A model generated the notes under the pieces. It was not told the origin of the DNA. It saw only the letters and a program-made list of their open reading frames with translations, and made no database searches. A program made the translations under genes and the position numbers. This document shows positions 53,064-61,887 of a stretch of DNA of 64,000 nt, one piece after another (the first letter of the stretch is position 1; each line of letters opens with the position of its first letter). The stretch is from NCBI GenBank assembly GCA_964494205.1, contig CAZBRD010000025.1:1-64000 (forward strand), given 5' to 3'. Source of the stretch: JBBTCX01 sp964494205. GTDB taxonomy: Bacteria > Planctomycetota > Phycisphaerae > UBA1845.

Positions 53064-53603
53064 ATGATCAAAGACGAGTTGAGAGAACCAGTCGACGATG
53101 CCTTTCGAATACTCTATGTCGAATTGCGGCGGCTCGCTTCAAAATATGTGAACCAGGAAGGAACGGCTCATTCGTGGCACACCACGGACCTGGTCCATGA
53201 GGCCTACATGAAACTTGCGAAACAGGATTCGCAAGGCTGGCGCGACCGCGCTGGTTTCTTCGCTGCCTCGGCCACAGTTATGCGCCGCATTCTTGTGGAT
53301 CATGCGAGATCGCGAAAGGCGCAAAAAAGGGGAGTATCGTTTACGCGCAGTGCATTGGACGAAGCCATTATTGCCCTCGAATCCCGTGGACGAGACCTGG
53401 TAGAACTGGACGAAGCACTGACTCGCTTGTCCGCTTTCGACCGACGCAAGGCTTCGATCGTTGAAATCAGGTTCTTTGTCGGGCTCTCGGTCGAGGAGAC
53501 CGCCGAGCTGCTCAATCTTAGTCCGCGCACCGTGGCGCGCGAATGGAACCTGGCGAAATCGTGGCTACTTGGTGAGCTGCAGTCCGGTTCAGAACAACCC
53601 TAA
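53064..53603 (+). CDS. ECF-type sigma factor of the planctomycete TIGR02999-like group
   Basis: A 179-residue sigma factor. The sequence carries the phrases of the TIGR02999-like ECF group: LYVELRRLASKYV, SWHTTDLVHEAYMKL, GFFAASATVMRRILVDHARSR and KRG, followed by a region-4 helix-turn-helix (VGLSVEETAELLNLSPRTVAREW). It is followed 84 bases later by a Ser/Thr kinase gene with TPRs, the usual neighbourhood of this sigma group. The neighbouring kinase is therefore the likely regulator; no anti-sigma protein is evident next to it. Confidence 0.93.
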   Translation: MIKDELREPVDDAFRILYVELRRLASKYVNQEGTAHSWHTTDLVHEAYMKLAKQDSQGWRDRAGFFAASATVMRRILVDHARSRKAQKRGVSFTRSALDEAIIALESRGRDLVELDEALTRLSAFDRRKASIVEIRFFVGLSVEETAELLNLSPRTVAREWNLAKSWLLGELQSGSEQP

Positions 53604-53687
53604 GAAAACCCTGGCGGACATCCCGCAGTTTTTTCGCGGTGTCGTTAGGTAAGACAATACGGAAACTCGCGCCACTAGAGGATCATC

Positions 53688-56285
53688 GTGGATCACAAGC
53701 GCTGGAAACAGGTTGATTGGTTGTTCCATGAGGCGCTGGAGCTGTCCGTTTCCGCGAGAAATGCCTTCCTGAAAGGATCGGCTTCAGACGACGCGGTAGT
53801 CGACGAAGTAAACAGGTTATTGCAATTGCACGAAACCGCCGGTGACTTTCTGGAATCGCCTGAACCTTCTGTGCGAGATTCCAATGACCAAGGCGAACCC
53901 AACTCCTACACCGCCGGTGACGTTATTGATCGCTTTCGACTCTTGAGCAGAGTCGGCATCGGCGGAATGGGTGAAGTGTGGCTCGCGGAGCGGGCCGATC
54001 GGCTGTTTGACCAGAAGGTTGCGCTAAAGATCATTCGCTCGCGCCACCCAACGTCCGATTCGTTTCGCCGATTTGTGAATGAACGACAAACACTTGCCCG
54101 CTTGGAACACCCTTACATCACACGACTCATTGATGGCGGTGCTACGACAGATGGGCGGCCGTATTTCGTCATGGAATGGGTCGACGGCGTTACGATCGAC
54201 CGGTTTTGTAATGAGCAATCGCTCAACTTACGGTCCGTGCTGCAACTTTTTCTGCAAGTATGCGAGGCCGTGCAATTTGCACACCAGCATTTTGTGATTC
54301 ATAGGGACATCAAGCCCGGCAATGTGCTGATCAGTATTGACGGACGACCGAAACTTCTAGACTTCGGCATTGCCAATCTAATGGCGATGCGCCAAGAGCA
54401 CGAAGATCGATTCTCGATGGGGTTCACGCCCGAATACGCAAGTCCGGAACAAGTTCGCGGTGAAACTTGTACGACCGCGAGCGACGTCTACTCACTGGGA
54501 GTGCTCTTGCGCAACCTGGTTTATCCACATCAAGGCCGGAATCCGCAGGGTTGCATCACGCAAATCGCCAAGGCCCGCCATGAAAATACTGCCTTGGTTA
54601 TCCAGCCGGCTGAGAGAGGTCGGCACGGAGACCTTGACCTTATTCTCACGAAAGCCACAGCGTTCGATCACCGACAGCGGTATCTTTCAGTCAGCGAATT
54701 GACCGATGACGTTTTTCGTTACTTGAAAGTATTGCCGGTAGCTGCTCATCCGAGGTATGTCAGTTATCGAATTCGTCGTTACCTCAGAAGAAATGCCCTT
54801 TATTGTACCCTTGCAGCAATGGCCGTTATTTCACTGCTTGCTTCAACGATTGTTGCGATCAATAGCCATCAAAAAACCCGCTATGAGCGAGATGCGGCCC
54901 TTGCGGCGACTGCGTTTCTGGAAAGTATTATTGGGACAACCTCTCCATATCAGTTCGGACATGACCCAACCGTAAACGACCTACTGGAATCTGCGTCTAG
55001 AAAGGCAGACACAATTCTCGTGGATCGGCCCGAGGTTGAGTTTCGCGTCAGAATGACCCTTGTGCGGGCGCATGTAGCCATGTGGAATTGGCGCGTGGTA
55101 GTCGGCGAGAGTAGCCGCGCGCTCGATTTAGCCACTCGGCTGTTTGGAGCCCGCAGCGCCGAAGCTGCGGAATGCATGACGGTATTAGGTCGCGCTCAGA
55201 CGTGGTTACGCAAGGAAGAAGCAGTGGCTACGCAAAGGCAGGCACTGGCCATACGTCAGAGCATCTTTACAGAAAACCATCCAGCCGTTGCTGAGACACT
55301 GATAAACCTCGGATTTGCAACCTGGTGGACGGCGCGTCCTCCGCGTTATGAGGAAGCAGATTCACTGTACCGGCAGGGAATCGCCGCTTATCACGCGGGA
55401 GGCTCGCACGACTCGCCTGACTATGCGCGTGCACTCTACTCCTACGCTAATTTTCTTGTCGAACGCGGGGAACGACGAACCGAAATGCTGAGCGCAGCCA
55501 AGGAGGCGGTTCAATGCTTCAAGCGACTTCATGGGGCTCCGGACCGTTACAGCACATCTGCACTGTTTCTTTATGGTTCATTGTTGATAGAGGAAGGGCA
55601 GGCCGGAGAAGGACACGCTATGCTTCGCGAGTTTGTAAGCCAGGTTCCGAAAGAGCTTTCTGATGAAGTCATGCTCCACATGGCCTACTCGCGAATTGGT
55701 TACGTGGAACTTCTCAACGGGAACGAGCAGGTTGCGTTTGAGGCCTTTCGGCTCGGCATTGAACTGGATTGCCGTTGGCGCGGATCTCATGGGCATGACC
55801 CTGTAGTCTGGAACTCGCTGGCCGACGACACAGTCAAGGCACTGAACGTCGACGCATTAGTTCCGGTCATCGAAAGAATACAGTCGCAGATCGAAGCGAC
55901 AGCCCAGCCAGACGATCTACAGCTTATGGATCGCCTGATGTCGATTACAACGCTGTCGGGCCTGACCGAAAATCCTAAGCTCTTGATTAACCTCGCAATT
56001 CAGTTGCGCGATTCGTCACAGAGACTGTTCCCGCGCTCTCATTACATTCGCGATAGTGCGCAAGCAGTCCTTGGCCATTTGTCTTTGGTCGAGAACAATC
56101 ACGAAGACGCCAGGCGACAATTAGAGCAGTCGCTTCATGACCTACGGTCGCGGCGCGGACAGTATGATCCCTACGCGCAGTTGGCACTAAAGGACCTTAT
56201 ACAAATGAGTCGCTTGGAATGTGACGAAGCGTCCGTTACAGGTTTGGCACGCCTCGCAACCAACCTGGAATGCAGTCACGAGTAA
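53688..56285 (+). CDS. Membrane Ser/Thr protein kinase with TPR repeats
   Basis: An 865-residue kinase. The GTG start at 53688 is preceded by GAGGA. An N-terminal helical segment (~1-75, KQVDWLFHEALELS...FLESPEP) is typical of kinases paired with TIGR02999-type sigma factors. The kinase domain at ~80-350 has VGIGGMGEVWLA, ATP lysine Lys114, HRDIKPGN with Asp207, and DFG at 225-227. All catalytic residues are present. A transmembrane helix follows at ~365-385. The C-terminal half (~455-860) consists of TPR-like helical repeats (HPAVAETLINLGFATWW, YARALYSYANFLVERGE), a protein-binding scaffold. It probably transduces a signal to the upstream sigma factor by phosphorylation. Confidence 0.93.
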   Translation: MDHKRWKQVDWLFHEALELSVSARNAFLKGSASDDAVVDEVNRLLQLHETAGDFLESPEPSVRDSNDQGEPNSYTAGDVIDRFRLLSRVGIGGMGEVWLAERADRLFDQKVALKIIRSRHPTSDSFRRFVNERQTLARLEHPYITRLIDGGATTDGRPYFVMEWVDGVTIDRFCNEQSLNLRSVLQLFLQVCEAVQFAHQHFVIHRDIKPGNVLISIDGRPKLLDFGIANLMAMRQEHEDRFSMGFTPEYASPEQVRGETCTTASDVYSLGVLLRNLVYPHQGRNPQGCITQIAKARHENTALVIQPAERGRHGDLDLILTKATAFDHRQRYLSVSELTDDVFRYLKVLPVAAHPRYVSYRIRRYLRRNALYCTLAAMAVISLLASTIVAINSHQKTRYERDAALAATAFLESIIGTTSPYQFGHDPTVNDLLESASRKADTILVDRPEVEFRVRMTLVRAHVAMWNWRVVVGESSRALDLATRLFGARSAEAAECMTVLGRAQTWLRKEEAVATQRQALAIRQSIFTENHPAVAETLINLGFATWWTARPPRYEEADSLYRQGIAAYHAGGSHDSPDYARALYSYANFLVERGERRTEMLSAAKEAVQCFKRLHGAPDRYSTSALFLYGSLLIEEGQAGEGHAMLREFVSQVPKELSDEVMLHMAYSRIGYVELLNGNEQVAFEAFRLGIELDCRWRGSHGHDPVVWNSLADDTVKALNVDALVPVIERIQSQIEATAQPDDLQLMDRLMSITTLSGLTENPKLLINLAIQLRDSSQRLFPRSHYIRDSAQAVLGHLSLVENNHEDARRQLEQSLHDLRSRRGQYDPYAQLALKDLIQMSRLECDEASVTGLARLATNLECSHE

Positions 56286-56493
56286 ACGCTCTGACTTTGC
56301 TGTCTCTATCCACCAAAAAAGATTCTTGAACATTTTCTTGGCAGCGTTGCTAGCCGTTTCTCGCGGATTCCGTAGGTGAGTTCTGGCTGGTCCTTGCGAG
56401 GAGGCCCGAGCTTTTAATCGTTCTACTTGAGAGTCGAAGGACCTGAAGATCGGTCCGCGCGATACCTATGCGCAGGGAACGGGGGAACATTCT

Positions 56494-57864
56494 ATGTTGA
56501 TTCGCGGTTTTCGAATCCTGATGACCTTGCTTGTATCGGTAGGCTGTGTTTCACCAGCGTTGGCCCAATTCGTCGAGAATCCAACGGTTCATTATTCCAT
56601 GAGCATCGCTTCCAGTGGGACGTTCGGCTGGGCCGTGGCGGATACAGGAGACCTCGATGGCGACGGAATTCGCGACATCATCATCGGCGCCGTTGCGACG
56701 GGTCGAGTCCATGTTTATTCGGGCGCTACCGGTGCTTTCATTCGCACATTGCAGGCAAGTCCGGTTGAGCCCGGTGGCGGACAATTTGGATACTCCTTGG
56801 CTGACGCCGGCGATGCTGACGGCGACGGCGTATCGGATATTGTCGTCGGAGCCATAGCAGCCGCGGGGAACTTTGGCGCAGCGTACTTGTTCTCGGGCGA
56901 CGATGGCACATTCATACGCAGAATCGTAGGTCAGGCGCTCGGCGATTCATTCGGTTCAGCCGTTTCTGGTGCGGGCGACATCAACTCTGATGGATTCGAT
57001 GACATACTCGTAGGTGCCGAAGGCAACGATCAGGTGGGCGGCAACTCCGGCCGCGCGTATGTGTATTCGGGCTTGGATGGATCGTTGTTGCGCACTTATG
57101 AATCTGAGAGTTCCGCCGATCTTTTCGGCAGCGGTGTTGCGACAACCGGCGACATTAACGGCGACGGATTTACCGACCACATCATCGGGGCAAGGAATGC
57201 TGGCGCAACTTCGGGCGGTCGTGCGTATGTATACTCGGGCCAGACCGGGACATCGATTCTGCCGGCGCTCTTGCCCGCGACGGGCGCTTCCGAGTTTGGA
57301 AGTTTCTTCGTGGCTGGTGCCGGGGACGTGAACAATGACGACGTGCCGGACCTGTATGTCGGTGATTATGCTAGCAACAGCGGTCGTGGCCGCGCATACG
57401 TCTTTTCTGGTGCCACGGGGTTGACACTGTATTCCATACTTGGCCCATCACCTGGTGACGGGCAGGGACCTGGCCGTGGAGCGGGTGACGTCAATGGCGA
57501 CGGATTTGCGGACTTCATCGTCGGGCGATACACCAACAGCGCGGGCGCGTCTCAAGGAGGTCAAACTGCTGTTTACTCAGGTGCAGACGGTTCCATCATC
57601 CAAACCATGACGAGCCAAGTGGCCGGCGGAAACTTTGGATTCGATGCTGTCGGCATGGGCGATATCAATGCGGATGGCAAACTAGATTTCCTGGTTTCTG
57701 CAGCGACTGGCGACCGCGTATATGTCGTCAGCGCCGACATCAAATCGTTCGTCGTACCTGCCGCGTCAACGTGGGGGCTGGTCGTTTTGGGGCTACTGGT
57801 CCTTTCTGCCGGCACGATCATCGCTCGAAGCCAAAGCACCACCGTTGGAATAGGCAACTTGTAA
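56494..57864 (+). CDS. Secreted FG-GAP (integrin-alpha-like) repeat protein with C-terminal sorting tail
   Basis: A 456-residue exported protein with a signal peptide (FRILMTLLVSVGCVSPALAQ). The body consists of about six or seven FG-GAP repeats, for example GDLDGDGIRDIIIGA, GDADGDGVSDIVVGA, GDINSDGFDDILVGA and GDVNGDGFADFIVG, each with an FG or SFG turn and a calcium-binding DxDxDG loop. They form an integrin-alpha-type propeller. The C-terminus is VPAASTWGL, a hydrophobic helix and a basic end (ARSQ), a sorting or anchor signal of the VPxxSxWG type common in Planctomycetota. It is probably a surface adhesin. It shows no sequence relation to the WD40 kinase. Confidence 0.88.
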   Translation: MLIRGFRILMTLLVSVGCVSPALAQFVENPTVHYSMSIASSGTFGWAVADTGDLDGDGIRDIIIGAVATGRVHVYSGATGAFIRTLQASPVEPGGGQFGYSLADAGDADGDGVSDIVVGAIAAAGNFGAAYLFSGDDGTFIRRIVGQALGDSFGSAVSGAGDINSDGFDDILVGAEGNDQVGGNSGRAYVYSGLDGSLLRTYESESSADLFGSGVATTGDINGDGFTDHIIGARNAGATSGGRAYVYSGQTGTSILPALLPATGASEFGSFFVAGAGDVNNDDVPDLYVGDYASNSGRGRAYVFSGATGLTLYSILGPSPGDGQGPGRGAGDVNGDGFADFIVGRYTNSAGASQGGQTAVYSGADGSIIQTMTSQVAGGNFGFDAVGMGDINADGKLDFLVSAATGDRVYVVSADIKSFVVPAASTWGLVVLGLLVLSAGTIIARSQSTTVGIGNL

Positions 57865-58089
57865 CCAATCCACCCGAAGTTCGATCTCAATGAGGAAATT
57901 GCTAGTCCGCTGCCCAATGCGGCGGCGCTGGGCCACGGCCACTCACACTCCAGAAACTTACCGATACCCAATTGCTTAGACCGTCGCACCTTGCCGCTTT
58001 CGTCAAATTGGGCATTTGTTGCCGGCATGCGCCGTAGGCCCCGATTTCTCTACCCGCAGCCCAGTTTGGAATTGCTACAATAATGGGCT

Positions 58090-58767
58090 ATGGCCTCAGG
58101 TCACCCTCAAGAGCCTTCTATTCCCACATCGCTTTTTCGGTCTGAACCGGGCGCTAACAGTCCAAAGCCGAGCGCATCCTCTATGGCGGTGAGGAGTGCC
58201 GTAGTGAGTTTGACGAAGCTCGAGGCGCCGGTTGCGGGAATCGCCGTCGACGCGTCCCGATCCGCAAGCGGATGGGTTGCGCGCGTGCTGGAGTCCGATG
58301 GCCGGGGCATTCTGCGCATGTTGTGGCGAATTCTGGGCAAGGAAGCGGATGTGTTGGATGCATATCAGGATTGCTTCTGCAAGCTGGCGGCCTATCCGAA
58401 CGGGAACGACTTGGCCAGTGCGCGGGCATTTGCATATCGAACGGCCAGCAATGTTGCCATCGAGATGATTCGCGTTCGCAAACGGCGCGAGGCGCATCTG
58501 CCCACCGTCGCACAAACGAAAACAATCCATCAGCTTGGTGCCAGCAGCGGTGAGGCGTGCGTAGCGGATTCTGAAGAACTTCGAGAGGCGATTGGGAACC
58601 TGCCGCCGCATTTGCGAAACGTCATCGTGCTTCGTGATTTGAGTCGGATGTCGTACGAGGACGTGGGGCGGACGTTAGGGATCGATGCAGCGACGGCGCG
58701 GGTCTATCGAAGGCATGCAGTGGTCAAATTGGGTGAGCTGTTCAGCCAAGGGGAGGAGTCGGCGTGA
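58090..58767 (+). CDS. ECF-type sigma factor
   Basis: A 225-residue sigma factor. A poorly conserved ~55-residue N-terminus precedes region 2 (~60-130, DVLDAYQDCFCKLAAYP, AFAYRTASNVAIEMIRVRKRR) and region 4 (~165-215, LPPHLRNVIVLRDLSRMSYEDVGRTLGIDAATARVYRRHA). The true start may be one of the internal codons, for example near residue 33. Its stop overlaps the GTG start of the next gene by four bases (GTGA), a sign of translational coupling with its predicted anti-sigma factor. This pair differs from the two sigma-kinase pairs elsewhere in the window. Confidence 0.88.
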   Translation: MASGHPQEPSIPTSLFRSEPGANSPKPSASSMAVRSAVVSLTKLEAPVAGIAVDASRSASGWVARVLESDGRGILRMLWRILGKEADVLDAYQDCFCKLAAYPNGNDLASARAFAYRTASNVAIEMIRVRKRREAHLPTVAQTKTIHQLGASSGEACVADSEELREAIGNLPPHLRNVIVLRDLSRMSYEDVGRTLGIDAATARVYRRHAVVKLGELFSQGEESA

Positions 58768-59513
58768 CCGATCGGCAACTAACATTGAAATCAGGTGCAT
58801 GCCCCAAGGCCGTATGGGTCATGTCCACGTTATCTGATGATGAGTTGATCGACGGTGCGGTGGAGCTGCCGACGGGGTTGGCGTTTCATTTGAACCGCTG
58901 CGCGTCCTGCAGGTCGTTGGCGGAGGGATTGCAAGCAGTTTCGCGCGGGTTGCACGCGCTTTCGCTGGCTGAGCCGGCTGATGATCTTGAAGACTTGGCG
59001 AACGTGCAACTGGCGAAGGCGCTGGCCAATGGTGCGCAACTTAGCGGTCGCGTGCGGATTCCGGCTGATGAGGAATTTGATTCACCCTCGGTGCAAACTT
59101 TGCATCGTCGCTGGTTGGACTGGGGCAATCTCGCGGTGGCGGCTGCGGTGACGATTGTTGCGGTTGGTGTGTATGCATCGTATCGATTAACACGAGAGCC
59201 GAAAGATAACATGGTGCATCAGTTGAATCCGTTGCCGACGTATCAAACTTCCACACCTGGCAATTCGGACAAGAGTCCGTTTACTGCTCCCGAGAACTCA
59301 CAACTCGCTGATTCAGCGAAACCATCGAGCGGACAAGCCACACAGCCACGTCGTCACCACACGCACATCGAGGCGGCGGATTCGGATGATAAGAGTGCCG
59401 TGCAATATGGCGTGGTGCTGCCTGATCCGGCGACGCGCGGCGTGACGATCGTTCCATGGTTTGACAAACCGGCTCAAACCGAGTCCAATAAGCCCTTCCA
59501 GACAGACAATTAG
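58764..59513 (+). CDS. Predicted membrane anti-sigma factor (ZAS-type)
   Basis: A 249-residue single-pass membrane protein; the GTG overlaps the upstream sigma-factor stop by four bases. The N-terminal cytoplasmic part contains HLNRCASC, matching the H-x3-C-x2-C core of zinc-binding anti-sigma domains. One transmembrane helix (~115-135, GNLAVAAAVTIVAVGVYASY) is followed by a ~115-residue outer part rich in Ser, Thr, Pro and charged residues. It should hold the adjacent sigma factor inactive until a signal on the far side of the membrane is received. No protease gene of a release cascade is present in the window. The assignment rests on the motif, topology and gene order. Confidence 0.8.
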   Translation: MTDRQLTLKSGACPKAVWVMSTLSDDELIDGAVELPTGLAFHLNRCASCRSLAEGLQAVSRGLHALSLAEPADDLEDLANVQLAKALANGAQLSGRVRIPADEEFDSPSVQTLHRRWLDWGNLAVAAAVTIVAVGVYASYRLTREPKDNMVHQLNPLPTYQTSTPGNSDKSPFTAPENSQLADSAKPSSGQATQPRRHHTHIEAADSDDKSAVQYGVVLPDPATRGVTIVPWFDKPAQTESNKPFQTDN

Positions 59514-59576
59514 GCGCTCGCAACTCAGCCGGTGTGGCCGGGGTGCGCGATCGCTGCAACCCCAGGAACCGCCGCC

Positions 59577-60719
59577 ATGCAGACCACCGCCACCGGACCA
59601 ACCCAAACCACGCAAAACGACACGACGCATCGCGTAGCCGCACTGAATCGGAACGATAAGCCGTTCCACGTCGTGCTTGCGCAGCAGTTTGATCGCGAGA
59701 TGATTGAACAACTGTGCCAGCTTGCCGACATGATTCGTTCGATCAGCGGAACGCGGCAAGGGTCGCAGTTTCTGCGATCGCTGATGAGCCATCGGCGATC
59801 GATGCTGTACTTCATTCAGCCGTCGACGCGAACGTTCTTGTCGTTCACGGCTGCGTGCCAGATTCTGGGGATTCCGTACAACGAGGTGCGCGATCGATCG
59901 ACTTCGTCGGAAGTGAAGGGCGAATCAGAAGACGACACCATTCGCACGCTGAGTCAGTATTTCGACATGATCATCATGCGACACCCGGCCGAGGGTTTCG
60001 CGGAGCATGTGGCGCACATTCTCAATGGGATGTCGTACACGGTGCCGGTGATTAACGCGGGGTCGGGAAAGGATCAACACCCGACACAGGCGCTGCTGGA
60101 TATATACACGCTGTTCCGAACGTTTGCGAGCGGGCAGGCGGCAGGATCGAAGGGAGCGGCGGAGGCGCGGGGCGGTCGGTCGGAACCGAGGTATAATCAA
60201 AACGTGTTCGCGGGGAAGACGATTGCGTTCGTGGGCGACCTGAAACGCGGGCGAACGGTGCGATCGCTGACGTATCTGCTGTGTCGTTACCCGGGCGTGC
60301 GGTTGCTCTTTGTTTCGCCGCCGCAGTTGCAGATAGGCGATGACATTCTGGACTATGTGACACGGCATGGCATTGAGTACGATATCGCGGACGATCTGCG
60401 GAAGCACTTACGCGATTGCGACGGCATTTACATGACGCGCCTGCAGGATGAGCACGACGTAGCTGGTGAGTCGAAGGCGATCGATTATTACGCGTATAGT
60501 TTAACGTACGAAATGGCCAAGGACTTCAAGCCAAATCTGTGCATCATGCATCCTTTGCCGCGTCGTCGCGAGCTGGATGAGAAGCTGGACCCGCTGCCGC
60601 AGGCGCGATACTGGGCGCAGGTGAGAAACGGGATGTGGATGCGCGCGGCCCTGATCGCGTCGATTTTCAATGTGGACACAGCCATTCGGGATCACTATTA
60701 CGCGTATTACACGTATTGA
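59577..60719 (+). CDS. pyrB: Aspartate carbamoyltransferase, catalytic subunit
   Basis: A 380-residue enzyme of pyrimidine synthesis that joins carbamoyl phosphate to aspartate. The carbamoyl-phosphate loop QPSTRTFLSF is intact. So are the second-site residues around SSEVKGESEDDTIRTL (the SxxxK loop from the neighbouring subunit), the DQHPTQALLDIY segment and the MHPLPRRRELDE region near the C-terminus. A ~25-residue insertion after FASGQAAG (rich in Gly, Ala and Glu) makes it longer than the usual ~310-residue chain. The ATG at 59577 follows AGGA; the longer frame begins earlier without support. No pyrI, pyrC or carA/B gene is adjacent. Confidence 0.93.
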   Translation: MQTTATGPTQTTQNDTTHRVAALNRNDKPFHVVLAQQFDREMIEQLCQLADMIRSISGTRQGSQFLRSLMSHRRSMLYFIQPSTRTFLSFTAACQILGIPYNEVRDRSTSSEVKGESEDDTIRTLSQYFDMIIMRHPAEGFAEHVAHILNGMSYTVPVINAGSGKDQHPTQALLDIYTLFRTFASGQAAGSKGAAEARGGRSEPRYNQNVFAGKTIAFVGDLKRGRTVRSLTYLLCRYPGVRLLFVSPPQLQIGDDILDYVTRHGIEYDIADDLRKHLRDCDGIYMTRLQDEHDVAGESKAIDYYAYSLTYEMAKDFKPNLCIMHPLPRRRELDEKLDPLPQARYWAQVRNGMWMRAALIASIFNVDTAIRDHYYAYYTY

Positions 60720-60782
60720 TGGCGGATGATGCGCGGCCGAGCGAGCGCGGAGGGTGGAGTGGGTCGTTGGTTGAAAATATAA

Positions 60783-60803
60783 GGTGGGTGCATATCACCC
60801 ACC
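60783..60803. terminator. Hairpin between convergent genes
   Basis: An 8-bp stem GGTGGGTG/CACCCACC with a 5-base loop, placed after pyrB and before the end of the convergent minus-strand gene. No clear T-run follows on the plus strand. Confidence 0.5.
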
Positions 60804-60841
60804 CTACGGCGCTATTATTCCGATGCCCTCAATCGGAATGT

Positions 60842-61186
60842 TTAACACAAAATTTGTATCCTTTCTTTGGTGTTCGAGCATCGTAAAAAAACGACAAACT
60901 CCTCCTTTTTTTCTCCTCTCAGGCAGCTGATTCTGTATTCACTTTCCGTCGACTGCATGATGTCGCATTTCAGGTGATAGTTCTCTTCGACGATCGGAGT
61001 GATTTCCCGTAGGTCCTTTGGCGCGTTCCCGTGTTTGCTAATGAAGGCCTCAATTGAGTATGCAATATCCGAGACCGACCTTGGCGACCGGTGCGGACGC
61101 CGCGTTGTGCCGATGCATGGCAGCACAATAATGATGGCTGCCGCGAGGACAACAAGTATTACAAGCCCCTTTAGATAATGTCGCAC
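60842..61186 (-). CDS. Small membrane-anchored hypothetical protein
   Basis: A 114-residue protein starting at a GTG. An N-terminal hydrophobic helix (LKGLVILVVLAAAIIIVLP) is followed by a basic stretch and a ~75-residue polar domain (SVSDIAYSIEAFISKHGNAPKDL, REITPIVEENYHLKCD). Three later cysteines could form a disulfide. The layout vaguely recalls pseudopilin-like GspG proteins, but no prepilin cleavage motif is present. I do not recognise a family. It lies alone between a hairpin and the terminator of the next gene. Confidence 0.55.
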   Translation of the reverse strand: MRHYLKGLVILVVLAAAIIIVLPCIGTTRRPHRSPRSVSDIAYSIEAFISKHGNAPKDLREITPIVEENYHLKCDIMQSTESEYRISCLRGEKKEEFVVFLRCSNTKERIQILC

Positions 61187-61300
61187 CGATTACCGTTCCT
61201 TTGCACTCTGAACGCGATTCAGTTTCTTTTCTTAGAAATTCGAACGAGATTGGGTTCCAGAAAGTACATTGAATTGTAGGCATGGTCGTAGAAATGAATA

Positions 61301-61331
61301 AGACCGGCGAAGCACATGACTTCGCCGGTCT
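61301..61331 (-). terminator. Strong terminator for the minus-strand secreted-protein gene
   Basis: A 12-bp perfect stem AGACCGGCGAAG/CTTCGCCGGTCT with a 7-base loop. Read on the minus strand, it lies ~125 bases after the stop at 61457 and is followed by TATTCATTT. Confidence 0.75.
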
Positions 61332-61456
61332 CCAATTGATTTGATCTTGGCCGCTCCTTTGTAGTCGCGGTTCGGAATGGCAGGTGCAATCAGCCTTGCC
61401 CAAAGTTCATAAAAGTAGGTCGAACCATGCCGTCAAATAGTTCCATTCTCCTCTAA

Positions 61457-61861
61457 TCATGGTGCTGTGAATGAGTTAGCGAAATTGGCAACATCGGATA
61501 AGTCTACGTCACCATCGCCGTCGGTGTCTATGCAACCACAGCCTCCATTCGCATCAAAAAATGGTCCCGACAGACAATCGGGTATGTTCATATGATCAAG
61601 AATAGTCACAGTACCCTCGCCGTCACAATCGCCACTGACCGCAGGAAACCAGAAGCCACCAGTAACCACGAGGGAGCCACCGGTCATGACGGCTCCTGCA
61701 TCGGGTTGACCGATCGTTGCAGAAAGCACAAGCGCACCGCCCGAACTTACTATCACACCGCCGCCGTCGATCGTTGAGCGACGAATCTTAAGATCGTTGC
61801 CGCCGTTCAACCCCGAGAAAAGGGCAACAATTATGCATCGGACAAAGAACGGAATCATCAT
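61457..61861 (-). CDS. Small secreted protein with TIGQ...GFW domain and dockerin-like C-terminus
   Basis: A 134-residue exported protein; an ATGATG start follows GAGGAAGG, and the signal peptide is IPFFVRCIIVALFSGLNGG. A ~60-residue domain contains TIGQPDAGAVMTGGSLVV and GGFWFPAV, matching the domain of the protein at 3256-3837. The C-terminus carries two calcium-loop-like dockerin repeats (GDCDGEGTVTILDHMNI, DTDGDGDVDLSDVANF). It lies 26 bases downstream of the stop of the S74-chaperone protein gene on the same strand, so it may be co-transcribed with it. Role unknown. Confidence 0.82.
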   Translation of the reverse strand: MMIPFFVRCIIVALFSGLNGGNDLKIRRSTIDGGGVIVSSGGALVLSATIGQPDAGAVMTGGSLVVTGGFWFPAVSGDCDGEGTVTILDHMNIPDCLSGPFFDANGGCGCIDTDGDGDVDLSDVANFANSFTAP

Positions 61862-61887
61862 GTTACCTTCCTCTCCCAGTTCGCTAG

